A stretch of 64,000 bases of DNA from Rheinheimera sediminis (GTDB lineage Bacteria; Pseudomonadota; Gammaproteobacteria; Enterobacterales; Alteromonadaceae): positions 47,132 through 111,131 of the forward strand of contig NZ_RZUF01000003.1 of assembly GCF_004005375.1 (NCBI RefSeq), in the 5' to 3' direction. Below, piece by piece: positions 9,059 through 17,304 of this stretch. Position 1 is the stretch's first letter; every line of letters begins with the position of its first letter. A model generated the notes under the pieces. That model ran no database searches and had not been told where the DNA came from. It was given only the letters and a program-made list of their open reading frames with translations. The position numbers were made by a program, and so were the translations under genes.

Positions 9059-11116
9059 GTGACTGCTTTGAGTTTATTGTTCTATTCAGTGTTACTGCTA
9101 TTGGCAACCCCCTTAGTGTTGCTTTATCTGCTATTGCGCTCGCGCAAAGACCCGGCATATCGCCAGCGTTTTGCGGAGCGTTTCGCTTTAACCTTACCTG
9201 CAGCTTCAGCTAAAGACGGCATAGTGCTGCATACAGTCTCTGTAGGGGAGTTTAACGCCGCCAAGCCTTTGATTAAACAGTTGTTAGTGCAGTACCCGCA
9301 ACTTCCCTTAACTATCACTTGCACCACACCTACAGCTTCAGCCGCTATTGCTAAGCTAGTGGCTGAACAGCGCGAATTGGGCCGCAAGCTAGAGCATTGT
9401 TACCTGCCTTTTGATTACCCTGTATTGATGCGGCGCTGGCTGAGTTTTATGCAGCCGCAGTTGCTACTGATTTTAGAAACTGAGCTGTGGCCTAATCTGA
9501 TAGCGAATTGCAAAGCGCTGTCTATTCCAACTTTGGTGGTCAATGCGCGTTTATCGGCACGTTCAGCCAAAGGTTATCGGCGTTTTAGTTTTTTCACTCG
9601 GCCTATGCTACAGAACATCAGCCAAATTCTGACGCAGGATAAAGCCAGTGCCCGCCGCTTTTTAGCTTTGGGTGCAAAGCATGTGCAGGTGGCAGGTAAC
9701 TTAAAATTTGAACTGGATGTGTCTAAAAGCAGCATTCAACTGGCGCACAGCTTAAAACCTCTGTTGCAAGGCCGGGCAGTCTGGGTGGCTGGCAGTACTC
9801 ATGTGGGTGAAGATGAGCTGCTTATTCAGGCTTATCAGCAATTAAAAGTTGTGTTCCCACAGCTGCTGCTGGTGCTGGTACCACGACATCCGGAGCGTTT
9901 TGATGCTGTGGCAGAGCTATTACAACAACAGCAACTGAACTTTGTCCGCCGCAGTGTGAATGGTTTGCCCGATGTCAGCACCCAAGTCTGGCTTGGCGAT
10001 TCGATGGGCGAGTTATTAAGCTGGTATCAACTCGCTGATTTTGTTTTTATCGGTGGCAGCCTGATTGAACGTGGTGGCCATAACCCGCTGGAAGCTATGG
10101 CTTTTGGCAAAGCCGTTTTATCCGGCCCTTATGTGTTTAATTTTCAGCTGGTGTTTCAGTTGCTGCAACAGCAGCAGGCTTATGTTCAGGTAAGTACAGT
10201 GACTGATTTGGTGAGCACTGTAGCTCAACTTATTCAGCAGCCAGAGCTTGCTATTCAGACCGGCGCTAAGGGTTTACAGCTGTATCAGCAGCAACAAGGT
10301 GCAGTGGCGCGGATTATGGCAAAAGTGCAGGAATTAGTGCCTATGGCTGAAGTTGAAAAGTTAAATCAAGGCAATAACTTAGCCTGGTTTGACCCGCACT
10401 TTTATCCGAACTTTGAGTTGGCTTACTTCCAAAGCGAATTCTGGTTGCAACAGGGCTTAGTCGCAGGTCAGTCGAAAGGCCGTAATACAGTTTGGTTTAT
10501 CCGCCAGCAGAATGCCAAAGAGGCGGTGCTGCGGCATTATTACCGAGGCGGTTTGGTTGGCAAACTGAATAAAGATAAATTCTGGCCAGAGCCTGCAGCA
10601 CAAAGCCGTGCTATGGCGGAATTTAGTTTACTCTGGCAAATGCGCTTATGGGGTTTGCCTGTGCCGCGGCCTTGCGCTGCTTTGTATCAAAAGCACGGCT
10701 TCAGCTATAGCGCTGATATTTTGATTGAACGGATCCCAGGCACCATAGACTTGGCGCACCTGCTGCAACAACGCGCTTTAACCAACTTAGAATGGACAGA
10801 GCTGGGTGCTTTAATAGCCCGCTTCCATCAGCATCAGGTGTATCACTCTGATTTAAATTGCCACAATATTTTGCTGGATAGTCAGGGCCAGTTTTGGCTG
10901 ATCGACTTTGATAAATGCGCTATTCGCCACGTAGCAGACTATCCTGATCAAAGCTGGAAAGCACAGAATCTGCAGCGTCTTTTGCGCTCTTTAAATAAAG
11001 AAAAACAGCAGTTGCCAGTCTTCCATTGGCAGAGCGACCAATTCGCTGCGCTTGAGCTGGGTTATCAGCAAGCGGGCCTGAACCAGACAAACCAAATCAT
11101 ACAGAGTACAAATTAA
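9059..11116 (+). CDS. waaA-kdkA: WaaA-KdkA fusion: Kdo transferase plus Kdo 4-kinase
   Basis: One uninterrupted frame encodes two LPS inner-core enzymes. The first 420 or so residues are WaaA/KdtA: an N-terminal membrane anchor, HTVSVGEFNAAKPLI with the catalytic-type Glu, ETELWPNLI, and GGSLIERGGHNPLEAMAFGKAVLSGP. The last 250 or so residues are Kdo kinase KdkA: a substrate region AWFDPHFYPNFELAYFQ, RHYYRGGLVGKLNKDKFW, and the kinase-like catalytic and metal motifs HSDLNCHNILLD and LIDFDKC. Transfer and phosphorylation of Kdo would therefore be coupled. The start is uncertain: TTG 8990, GTG 9059 or TTG 9068. I chose 9059 because it matches the usual WaaA N-terminus. yhiN overlaps by one base. 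Confidence 0.88.
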   Translation: MTALSLLFYSVLLLLATPLVLLYLLLRSRKDPAYRQRFAERFALTLPAASAKDGIVLHTVSVGEFNAAKPLIKQLLVQYPQLPLTITCTTPTASAAIAKLVAEQRELGRKLEHCYLPFDYPVLMRRWLSFMQPQLLLILETELWPNLIANCKALSIPTLVVNARLSARSAKGYRRFSFFTRPMLQNISQILTQDKASARRFLALGAKHVQVAGNLKFELDVSKSSIQLAHSLKPLLQGRAVWVAGSTHVGEDELLIQAYQQLKVVFPQLLLVLVPRHPERFDAVAELLQQQQLNFVRRSVNGLPDVSTQVWLGDSMGELLSWYQLADFVFIGGSLIERGGHNPLEAMAFGKAVLSGPYVFNFQLVFQLLQQQQAYVQVSTVTDLVSTVAQLIQQPELAIQTGAKGLQLYQQQQGAVARIMAKVQELVPMAEVEKLNQGNNLAWFDPHFYPNFELAYFQSEFWLQQGLVAGQSKGRNTVWFIRQQNAKEAVLRHYYRGGLVGKLNKDKFWPEPAAQSRAMAEFSLLWQMRLWGLPVPRPCAALYQKHGFSYSADILIERIPGTIDLAHLLQQRALTNLEWTELGALIARFHQHQVYHSDLNCHNILLDSQGQFWLIDFDKCAIRHVADYPDQSWKAQNLQRLLRSLNKEKQQLPVFHWQSDQFAALELGYQQAGLNQTNQIIQSTN

Positions 11117-12297
11117 TGCAGCAGTGGGACGTAATAGTTATAGGTGCAGGCGCAGCTGGTTTATTCAGCGCTATTGAAGCTGCCAAAAGAGGCCGTAAAA
11201 CCCTGGTGCTGGATAACGGCAAACGTATAGGCCGCAAAATTCTGATGTCGGGTGGCGGCCGCTGTAACTTCACCAATATCTACGCCAGCCCGGCTAATTT
11301 TTTATCGCAAAACCCGCATTTTTGTAAATCGGCGTTAATCCGTTATACCCAATGGGATTTTATTGCTTTGGTGCAGCAATACGGCATTGCCTATCACGAA
11401 AAAACTTTGGGCCAGCTGTTTTGTGACGACAGCGCCAAAGACATAGTGGATATGCTGCAACAAGAATGCGACAAGGCTGGCGTTTCTATTGCGCTGCAAC
11501 AAGATATTCAAAACGTTAGTTTTGCTGATGGAGTCTATACAGTCACTACACCTCAGCTTAGCCGCAGCTGTCAGAGTTTAGTGGTGGCCAGTGGTGGTTT
11601 AAGTTTGCCGAATCTAGGTGCTACAGCTTATGGCTTTCAGCTGGCCGAACAGTTTGGTTTAAATGTATTGCCGGTGCGCGCTGCTTTAGTGCCTTTAACC
11701 TGGCAACCGGCTGATAAAGCGGTATTTGAAGAAATCAGCGGTGTGTCTTTACCTGTTACGGCTGAAGCTAACGATGTGGTGTTTCCGGAAGATATGCTGT
11801 TTACCCACAGGGGCTTAAGTGGCCCTGCTATTTTGCAAATCTCCAGCTTCTGGCAACCGGGCGACGAGCTGATTATTAACTTATCGCCGCAGCAGGATTT
11901 AAACGAATTCCTGCTGGAGCAACAGCAAAAACACCCAGAGCAGGAACTTAAAACTATACTGTCGCGTTTGCTGCCAAAGCGTTTAGTCGAAAAACTGCTG
12001 GAGCTGAATGTATTTCAAAATCAGCCTATTAAGGCGCTGCACGCTAAATCCATCCAGCGTTTAGCCGACAGCCTGACTCATTATGTGTTTAAACCCAACG
12101 GCACCGAAGGCTACCGCACCGCCGAAGTGACTTTAGGCGGGGTCGACACCAACGAACTCTCGTCCAAAACCATGGAAGCAAAAAAACAACCAGGCCTGTA
12201 TTTTGTCGGCGAAGTGGTAGACGTTACTGGTTGGTTAGGAGGCTATAATTTTCAATGGGCCTGGGCATCCGGTTGGGTGGCAGGGCAGTACTGTTAG
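11116..12297 (+). CDS. yhiN: YhiN/HI0933-family FAD-dependent oxidoreductase
   Basis: Flavoprotein of the HI0933 family (predicted NAD(P)/FAD-dependent oxidoreductase; physiological substrate unknown). It shows the FAD dinucleotide-binding motif VIVIGAGAAGLFSAIEAAKRG (about 6-26), then RIGRKILMSGGGRCNFTN (about 36-53) and the C-terminal FAD motif GLYFVGEVVDVTGWLGGYNFQWAWASG (about 360-386). At 393 residues it is full length. Its ATG shares one base with the stop of waaA-kdkA, so it is translationally coupled. A short diverged copy of the 3' end lies at 13056-13095. Confidence 0.92.
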   Translation: MQQWDVIVIGAGAAGLFSAIEAAKRGRKTLVLDNGKRIGRKILMSGGGRCNFTNIYASPANFLSQNPHFCKSALIRYTQWDFIALVQQYGIAYHEKTLGQLFCDDSAKDIVDMLQQECDKAGVSIALQQDIQNVSFADGVYTVTTPQLSRSCQSLVVASGGLSLPNLGATAYGFQLAEQFGLNVLPVRAALVPLTWQPADKAVFEEISGVSLPVTAEANDVVFPEDMLFTHRGLSGPAILQISSFWQPGDELIINLSPQQDLNEFLLEQQQKHPEQELKTILSRLLPKRLVEKLLELNVFQNQPIKALHAKSIQRLADSLTHYVFKPNGTEGYRTAEVTLGGVDTNELSSKTMEAKKQPGLYFVGEVVDVTGWLGGYNFQWAWASGWVAGQYC

Positions 12298-12354
12298 TTT
12301 GAAATTTTGCCTCAATGCATGATGAAACAACCTATGGATTGTCAGTAACAGCTT

Positions 12355-12687
12355 GTGCGTTTTAAGCGTTCAGAAGAGCCTTTAGCTGAAGCTATTGCTT
12401 TATCTGAACAGCGAGCTTTTACGGAGCTTGAACAGTCGGGCTTTATCCATAGATTTGAGTTATGTTTTGATTTGGCTTGCAAATTTATTGAACACTATTG
12501 CCACCACCAAGAACCGCAGGTATCCATCCAAGGTAGGCGCGATGCTTTCCGCTACGTTTTCAAATATGGTTTGATCGATGATGTCCAGCTTTGGATGGAT
12601 ATGATGAAAAGCCGCCAGCATACAGTGCACTCTTACAATAAGAATACCGCCGATGAAATTACACTAGAGGTGATCCAGCGATATTAG
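12355..12687 (+). CDS. HI0074-family nucleotidyltransferase substrate-binding protein, probably cut short
   Basis: A small helical protein of the HI0074/HEPN-like family that pairs with an HI0073/MNT-type nucleotidyltransferase, a toxin-antitoxin-like module. Family signatures are FIHRFELCFDLACKFIEHY (about 32-50), RDAFRYVFKYGLIDD (about 62-76) and MDMMKSRQHTVHSYN (about 81-95, with the R-H-x-Y-type residues). The frame stops at TAG 12685, but the next 18 codons (PALMALKQQLADKAAPYK, to TAA 12742) read exactly like the normal family C-terminus. This TAG therefore looks like a recent nonsense mutation. The start GTG 12355 is the only in-frame option after an upstream stop. Confidence 0.72.
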   Translation: MRFKRSEEPLAEAIALSEQRAFTELEQSGFIHRFELCFDLACKFIEHYCHHQEPQVSIQGRRDAFRYVFKYGLIDDVQLWMDMMKSRQHTVHSYNKNTADEITLEVIQRY

Positions 12688-12745
12688 CCGGCACTGATGG
12701 CTTTAAAGCAGCAATTGGCAGATAAAGCAGCCCCTTATAAATAAG

Positions 12746-12971
12746 GTTCTAAGCGACGGTCTACCCGCACAGGTTGTTCAGGCTATTCAACTGGTACTGT
12801 CGCAGTATCCACAAGTGCGATCTGCTGTTTTATATAGCTCTCGCGCTAAAGGAAATTTCAGGGAAGGTTCTGATATTGATCTGACCTTTTAAAACAGACT
12901 CTACTGCCGATACAGCTTTGATTGAGCATATTAGTAGGGTTGGTGTAAATTTTTATCCCGCTTCCAGTTAA
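12746..12971 (+). pseudogene. Remnant of HI0073/MNT-type nucleotidyltransferase
   Basis: Reading from 12746 gives a family-like start LSDGLPAQVVQAIQLVLSQY, then the nucleotidyltransferase core VLYSSRAKGNFREGSDIDLTF, close to the usual GSRARG...GSDIDL. A stop follows at once. One base over, in the T/A-rich run around 12888-12894, the frame resumes as KTDSTADTALIEHI and then SRVGVNFYPASS before a stop. Compared with the family, about 30 residues between these pieces appear lost. No start codon is available in frame. It is the expected partner of the gene at 12355. The sequence shows frameshift, deletion and start loss, so it is dead. Confidence 0.75.
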
Positions 12972-13453
12972 ACTCTCCGCTCTTTTGTTAATAGAACAGG
13001 CCAAGAAACCTGAACCCGATGCTTCTACTTTGTTGGTTAATTCGCAGAGATTAAAGGTTGGTTAGGCCGCCAGAACTTCCAGTGGGCTTGGCATAGGGTT
13101 GAGGCAAGTGTAACGCTGTTGTCCGGTAGTTTTCTTAGATCTTTTGTGTTGGCACTATCTGCCAAAACCTGAGATTCGTCATAGTGACACACTTGCGTTA
13201 GTTGCTTCTTTTTTGAACTACAACCACTGGTTAAATTGCCAGATTTTGCCCTTGAGTAAATTGAAGAACAACTAGCGTACTGGCTGTATACATTTTGTCG
13301 GATGCACATTTACTGATTTCAGAAAAATTTATTGAAATAGAGGTACATCAGAGTTAGTTTGGTATGAGTAAAATTCAGGAAAGAAGGCAGAAAAAATGTT
13401 CGACTTGCGGGCAGGCGGCCTTTGAAAACGGATTGTTATGAGTCTTTCGCGCC
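12972..13453. other. Gene-poor scar between yhiN module and cassette array
   Basis: Apart from the yhiN-like fragment I find no gene. A 25-codon frame at 13364-13441 (starting MSKIQERRQKKCSTCG, with a Cys pair) has coding-like composition and may be a truncated zinc-ribbon protein, but the evidence is weak. GTTATGA at 13435-13441 could be the right-hand core of a lost attC site at the edge of the array. Confidence 0.4.
13056..13095 (+). pseudogene. Diverged fragment matching the yhiN 3' end
   Basis: Bases from GGTTGGTTAGG (13056) to TGGGCTTGGCAT (about 13095) match yhiN around 12229-12268, and the translation GWLGRQNFQWAW parallels GWLGGYNFQWAW of YhiN. Only about 40 bases are alike and the surrounding frame is closed. 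This looks like a relic of a second yhiN copy, or of an insertion that duplicated the gene end. Confidence 0.5.
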
Positions 13454-13474
13454 ATGTTACAGAAGGAGTTGAAC

Positions 13475-14230
13475 TTGAAATATCTTGCTAGATTTCAGAA
13501 TAAAATGATGTTTCTCGTTGGTTTTATTTCTTTGTATTTGATATTTAAAGAATCTACAGCTTCAATGCTCCCGATTCTAATAGGTTCAGTTGTAGAAACT
13601 CTATTCGTCAAAAGCAGATTTTCTGAAATTTCTTTTGCAGTCTCATCTGGTTTGTTTGTTGCTTTCCTTGTTTGGTTTGTTGATATCTATATTCAAAAGG
13701 CGATTAAGTTAAGAAGAAGGAAGGTTCATATTCAGCAATGGGCTTCAAGTCTTTACGAAAGTGCTAGGTGTATACATTACCGCCTTATGGAGTTTTGCTT
13801 GGGTAAGGATTACGACGAAATTACTATTTTTGGCCCTCCGCGCTCAAAAACTGCGCTTGAGCTTAATAGTAATCAATGGTCAAAGCCAATTGAGGCGACG
13901 AAAATTAGGTGCGAAATTCAGGCTATTACTGAAATATCCAAAGACTTTAGGAACTCGGAAGATGTCTTCGATGATGAAACTTGTATCCTTGTCGATAAGT
14001 TATACAGGCAGTGTAAGGACTCAGATTCATCTCTCCACACGACAGAGGAGTTTAAATCACACAGGCAGTTTGTCCTAGCTAGAGATGTAGTTCACAGTGT
14101 TGTAGCGTTACTGCAAAATCCTTTACTGCATCAATCATGGAAAGGCCATCCGGTTCATGGCTTCGAAAAAAAGATTATTTCTCATAACAAGTCAAAGCAG
14201 AAAGCCAGTGCTATTTTCGTTGCACCTTGA
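13475..14230 (+). CDS. Two-helix membrane protein of unknown function (cassette 1)
   Basis: AT-rich gene encoding about 250 residues. Two N-terminal transmembrane helices (MMFLVGFISLYLIF and ISFAVSSGLFVAFLVWFVDIYI) are followed by a basic segment KLRRRKVHIQQW and a soluble C-terminal domain of about 160 residues that I do not recognise. ATG 13454 has no ribosome site, whereas TTG 13475 has AAGGAG seven bases upstream, so I prefer the latter. Base composition and codon use differ from the LPS genes, which suggests transfer. attC1 follows 74 bases after the stop. Two-helix proteins with cytosolic domains are common in cassette and defence contexts, but no function is assigned. Confidence 0.65.
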   Translation: MKYLARFQNKMMFLVGFISLYLIFKESTASMLPILIGSVVETLFVKSRFSEISFAVSSGLFVAFLVWFVDIYIQKAIKLRRRKVHIQQWASSLYESARCIHYRLMEFCLGKDYDEITIFGPPRSKTALELNSNQWSKPIEATKIRCEIQAITEISKDFRNSEDVFDDETCILVDKLYRQCKDSDSSLHTTEEFKSHRQFVLARDVVHSVVALLQNPLLHQSWKGHPVHGFEKKIISHNKSKQKASAIFVAP

Positions 14231-14303
14231 TAAAGCAGGCAAGCCTTAAGAATAGTATGCATTCAAGAGTGATTTCAGTGAAACAATCTTGCTGCAAAAC
14301 AAC

Positions 14304-14384
14304 TCATAACAAGCGCCTTAAACAATGCGGCCTGCGGCCGCTGGACTCGCAACAAGTTGCTCGCCGTCTAGGCGATAGTTATAC
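14304..14384 (+). repeat. attC-like site 1
   Basis: Left core TCATAAC (14304-14310), then AAGCGCCTTAAAC. The right side reads GTCTAGGCG followed by GTTATAC (14378-14384). CGCCT pairs with AGGCG with an unpaired T beside it, and ATAAC pairs with GTTAT. The pattern resembles Vibrio VCR sites, which also start ATAACAA-CGCCT and end AGGCG. The right core sits 12 bases before the next start codon. Confidence 0.65.
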
Positions 14385-14395
14385 CAGTCAAACTT

Positions 14396-14875
14396 ATGCA
14401 TACATTTTTTAATCTGAAAATTAAAGAAACAAATGACAAAATGAGGCAGCTATTAAAGGCTCATGTTGAACCTTTTTTAAAAGAGCACGGTTGGCATGGA
14501 AAGGGCTCCAAATTTAAACGTATCGCGAATGGCCAGTATCAAACATTAGATTTTCAATTTAATAAATATGGCGGAAGTTTTGCTGTAAATTTGGGAGTTG
14601 TGGAGCCAGTAGAAAATTTTTACGGTTCTAACTCTGAAAATTTGAAGTTTATTCGCAGCCAAAGACTTGGCTCGCTCAATAAAAGAATTGTTAAACGGAA
14701 AAACATGGATCATTGGTTTAACTTCATGTTGGGTGTACTAATTTACGTTCCTGCCTATAGACGAGCCGTCTCGGAACTTTTGAAAGTCTATATTTCTCAG
14801 GCTGATTTAACTTTTGAAAGTATGCAAAAATCAATTAAAGCTGGTGTAGCTTGCATACACTTGGAAAAGGTATAA
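14396..14875 (+). CDS. DUF4304 domain protein (cassette 2)
   Basis: A 159-residue soluble protein with the DUF4304 pattern: FLKEHGWHGKGSKFKR (about 28-43), then GQYQTLDFQFNKYGGSFAVNLGVVEP (about 47-72), where Q-x-x-x-F-Q and F-x-V-N-L-G are the recognisable parts. The biochemical role of the family is unknown. Family members are often found in accessory and cassette settings. The start ATG 14396 lies 12 bases after the attC1 right core, and the stop codon TAA is embedded in the left core of attC2, which is a compact cassette layout. Confidence 0.75.
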   Translation: MHTFFNLKIKETNDKMRQLLKAHVEPFLKEHGWHGKGSKFKRIANGQYQTLDFQFNKYGGSFAVNLGVVEPVENFYGSNSENLKFIRSQRLGSLNKRIVKRKNMDHWFNFMLGVLIYVPAYRRAVSELLKVYISQADLTFESMQKSIKAGVACIHLEKV

Positions 14876-14970
14876 CAAACCACTGTAGTCGCTCACTGCG
14901 TTCGCTAGGACAAAAACACATGGGCTGTCTCGCTTCGCTCGCATTTTAGCCCCTAAGTGGGGTGTTATAG
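14870..14970 (+). repeat. attC-like site 2 (best paired)
   Basis: Left core GTATAAC (14870-14876) overlaps the DUF4304 stop. The inner arm CCACTGTAG pairs with CTAAGTGG on the right side, with a single unpaired G, which is the classic extrahelical base of attC. The right core is GTTATAG (14964-14970). The middle is long and GC-rich with further partial pairing. The next start codon is 10 bases away. Confidence 0.78.
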
Positions 14971-14979
14971 GGCAAAATC

Positions 14980-15225
14980 ATGGAAGTAACAGCATCTCAT
15001 TTGGTAGGAATAGTTTTTATGTATATTGGTGCATCATTAGTACTCAAGGGAGATGTGAATTTTGAATATGGCATAACAAATGGAGCGAAGAGAACTAAGT
15101 TCATTAAATCAAAAACGAGCAAACTAGTTGGCAACTCTGCAAAATTAGTTGGTGTTTTTATTGTACTTGTTGGAGTCGCCGTTTCTCTATTTGTGCCGTC
15201 AGAGCAAGTTCTGTTTACCATTTGA
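14980..15225 (+). CDS. Small two-helix membrane protein (cassette 3)
   Basis: An 81-residue protein with two predicted transmembrane helices, roughly residues 6-24 (HLVGIVFMYIGASLVLKG) and 55-75 (KLVGVFIVLVGVAVSLFVP), joined by a short basic loop (GAKRTKFIKSKTSK). I recognise no family. There is no Shine-Dalgarno, which is common for cassette genes whose start lies next to the attC right core (10 bases here). It is AT-rich compared with the chromosome. Confidence 0.6.
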   Translation: MEVTASHLVGIVFMYIGASLVLKGDVNFEYGITNGAKRTKFIKSKTSKLVGNSAKLVGVFIVLVGVAVSLFVPSEQVLFTI

Positions 15226-15235
15226 TGCAACAGCC

Positions 15236-15310
15236 CTATAACAAAAACATCAACTGGAAAACCACTCGCTGTAAAGCGCTCGCATTTTCCAGTTCTATTA
15301 AACGTTAGCG
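15236..15310 (+). repeat. attC-like site 3
   Basis: Left core CTATAAC (15236-15242), right core GTTAGCG (15304-15310). The inner arm AACTGGAAAA pairs perfectly over 10 bases with TTTTCCAGTT. It has 75 bases, within the usual attC range. Confidence 0.62.
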
Positions 15311-15386
15311 GGCTTTTATCTCATTAGAGTACTTAAACTATTAAATTATAGTACTGGCAACAATCACACTGCAGGAGCAGACATCT

Positions 15387-17126
15387 ATGAAGGGAATCAT
15401 TCGGTTTTTGAAATGGGCATTCGCCGTCATTGCAGTGATTGGCATTGCATCGCTTGTGGCGGGTTTGTCGTTTCGCTCGGGGTTAGGCACTCCAACCACT
15501 GAATTCAAAGAAAAAGCAGTGTATGCACCGCATGGCGTAGTGGCGACCAGCCAACCTTTAGCCAGTCAGGCTGGTTTGGTCGTGCTGCAAAATGGTGGTA
15601 ATGCCGTAGATGCAGCAGTGACCGCGGCGGCCGTGTTGAGTGTAGTGGAACCTTATATGACCGGTATTGGCGGCGATATGTTTGCTATGGTTTGGTTGGA
15701 GCCTGAGCAGCGCCTGATCGGTATCAATGGCAGTGGCCATGCCGGCACGTTGATGACGCTCGACAAATTAGCGAGCCGCAATCGTGTACCAGACGAGGGC
15801 GCTCAATCTATTACCTTGCCTGGAGCGTTAAGTGGCTGGGCAATGTTGTTGGAAGCCCATGGCACAATCAGTCTGGCACAAGCGCTGGCACCAGCTATTG
15901 AATTGGCCGAAAAAGGCTTCCCAATCTCTAAAACAACAGCAGAAGAATGGGGCCTTTTTGAAAGTAAAATCAATTATGACCAAGGGGCAAGAAGCACCTT
16001 TTTAATTGAAGGCGGCCGGACACCTGTTGCCGGTGATAGGTTTTTGAATCCAGACTATGCTAACACTCTGAAACTGATCGCAGCACAAGGTCCGCAGGTA
16101 CTGTATGGTGGTGAACTGGGTGAGAAAATTGCTGCAAGAGTACAAGAGTTAGGTGGCTTTTTAACCCAAAGCGACTTCGCCAATTATCAGGCTGAGTGGG
16201 TGGAGCCGATGTCAGTGTCCTATAAAGAATATCGTTTATGGGAGTTACCGCCGAATGGACAGGGCATTGCTGCGCTTGAAATGCTGAAAATCCTCGAACC
16301 CTATGATTTAAAGGCAATGCAGCATAATTCTACCACTTATTTACACCATCTTATTGAAGCCAAAAAGTTGGCTTATGCCGACCTCGAATATTTTGTAGGT
16401 GACCCCCAGTTTATGCAGATAAAAGCGGAACAGTTGTTAGATGATTCTGTTATCGCTAAGCGGCGCGCCTTGATCAAACAGGATCAAGCCATGGAGCAAG
16501 TTGATCCAGAAAAGTCGTTAAATACCAGCGACACGACCTATTTGAGCGTGGCTGACAAAGACGGCAATATGGTGTCTTTTATTAACAGCATTGCCGGGCC
16601 TTTTGGCTCAGGCGTTGTTGTCCCAGGCACCGGTTTTGCTTTACAAAATCGCGGTGTGGGTTTGTCGCTGCAACCAGAGCGCGCCAACACAGTTGCCCCC
16701 GGTAGAAAGCCATTTCATACCATTATTCCTGGTTTTGTCACTAAAGCCGATGCTCAGGGTAAGCAACAACCTTGGTTGAGCTTTGGCATTGTCGGTGGAC
16801 CTCAGCAGCCTCAAGCACATGTGCAAATGCTGTTGAATATGGTGGTGTTTGGAATGGATGTACAAGAAGCTATTGACGCGCCAAGGTTTCGCCATTGGGA
16901 AGGGAATAGAGTGAGCTTTGAACAAGGGATCCCACAGAGTACAGTGGACGAGCTTTATTCGCTCGGACATGCGCCGCAAAACCCAGTGATGGCTACCGTG
17001 CAGGGCTTTTTTCACGGCAATAACCCAGGACTGGTATTTGGTGGCGGACAAGGTGTTATGAAAACTGCCAACGGATATGTCGCAGGTTCTGATTCTCGTC
17101 GCGATGGGGTGGCAGCGGCACATTAG
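15387..17126 (+). CDS. Gamma-glutamyltransferase family protein (cassette 4)
   Basis: Ntn-hydrolase of the gamma-glutamyltranspeptidase family, which cleaves gamma-glutamyl bonds (glutathione or related compounds) and self-processes at a Thr. It has 579 residues. One N-terminal hydrophobic helix (about 9-28) would export or anchor it in the periplasm. Family motifs: GGNAVDAAVTAAAVLSVVEPYMTGIGGDMF (about 70-99), LPGALSGW, ELPPNGQGIAALEML, and the processing site TSDTTYLSVADKDGNMVSFINS, where the second Thr of DTT or its neighbour is the nucleophile. Unlike typical enzymes the TTH is TTY. AGGAG lies upstream of ATG 15387. It is large for a cassette. Confidence 0.88.
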   Translation: MKGIIRFLKWAFAVIAVIGIASLVAGLSFRSGLGTPTTEFKEKAVYAPHGVVATSQPLASQAGLVVLQNGGNAVDAAVTAAAVLSVVEPYMTGIGGDMFAMVWLEPEQRLIGINGSGHAGTLMTLDKLASRNRVPDEGAQSITLPGALSGWAMLLEAHGTISLAQALAPAIELAEKGFPISKTTAEEWGLFESKINYDQGARSTFLIEGGRTPVAGDRFLNPDYANTLKLIAAQGPQVLYGGELGEKIAARVQELGGFLTQSDFANYQAEWVEPMSVSYKEYRLWELPPNGQGIAALEMLKILEPYDLKAMQHNSTTYLHHLIEAKKLAYADLEYFVGDPQFMQIKAEQLLDDSVIAKRRALIKQDQAMEQVDPEKSLNTSDTTYLSVADKDGNMVSFINSIAGPFGSGVVVPGTGFALQNRGVGLSLQPERANTVAPGRKPFHTIIPGFVTKADAQGKQQPWLSFGIVGGPQQPQAHVQMLLNMVVFGMDVQEAIDAPRFRHWEGNRVSFEQGIPQSTVDELYSLGHAPQNPVMATVQGFFHGNNPGLVFGGGQGVMKTANGYVAGSDSRRDGVAAAH

Positions 17127-17205
17127 CAATCATCCCTGGTGTTTGTCCGCCCTTCAACCGATCAGTTGGTAGTGCTATCTACAAAAGCTGGAAGTTGGTT
17201 GATAT

Positions 17206-17298
17206 GGCTAACAAGCAAATCTTATTCGCCTATGCTGCACATGGGCTGCGACGGCAAAACGCTTGCGCGTTTTTCCGCGCTAAATTGGGTAGTTAGCC
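17206..17298 (+). repeat. attC-like site 4 (weaker)
   Basis: Left core GGCTAAC (17206-17212) is the exact complement of part of the right end GTTAGCC (17292-17298). Inner pairing between CAAATCTTA and TAAATTG is imperfect. A central hairpin AAAACGC-TTGC-GCGTTTT is present. The right core ends 6 bases before the next ATG. Confidence 0.52.
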
Positions 17299-17304
17299 AT
17301 CATT

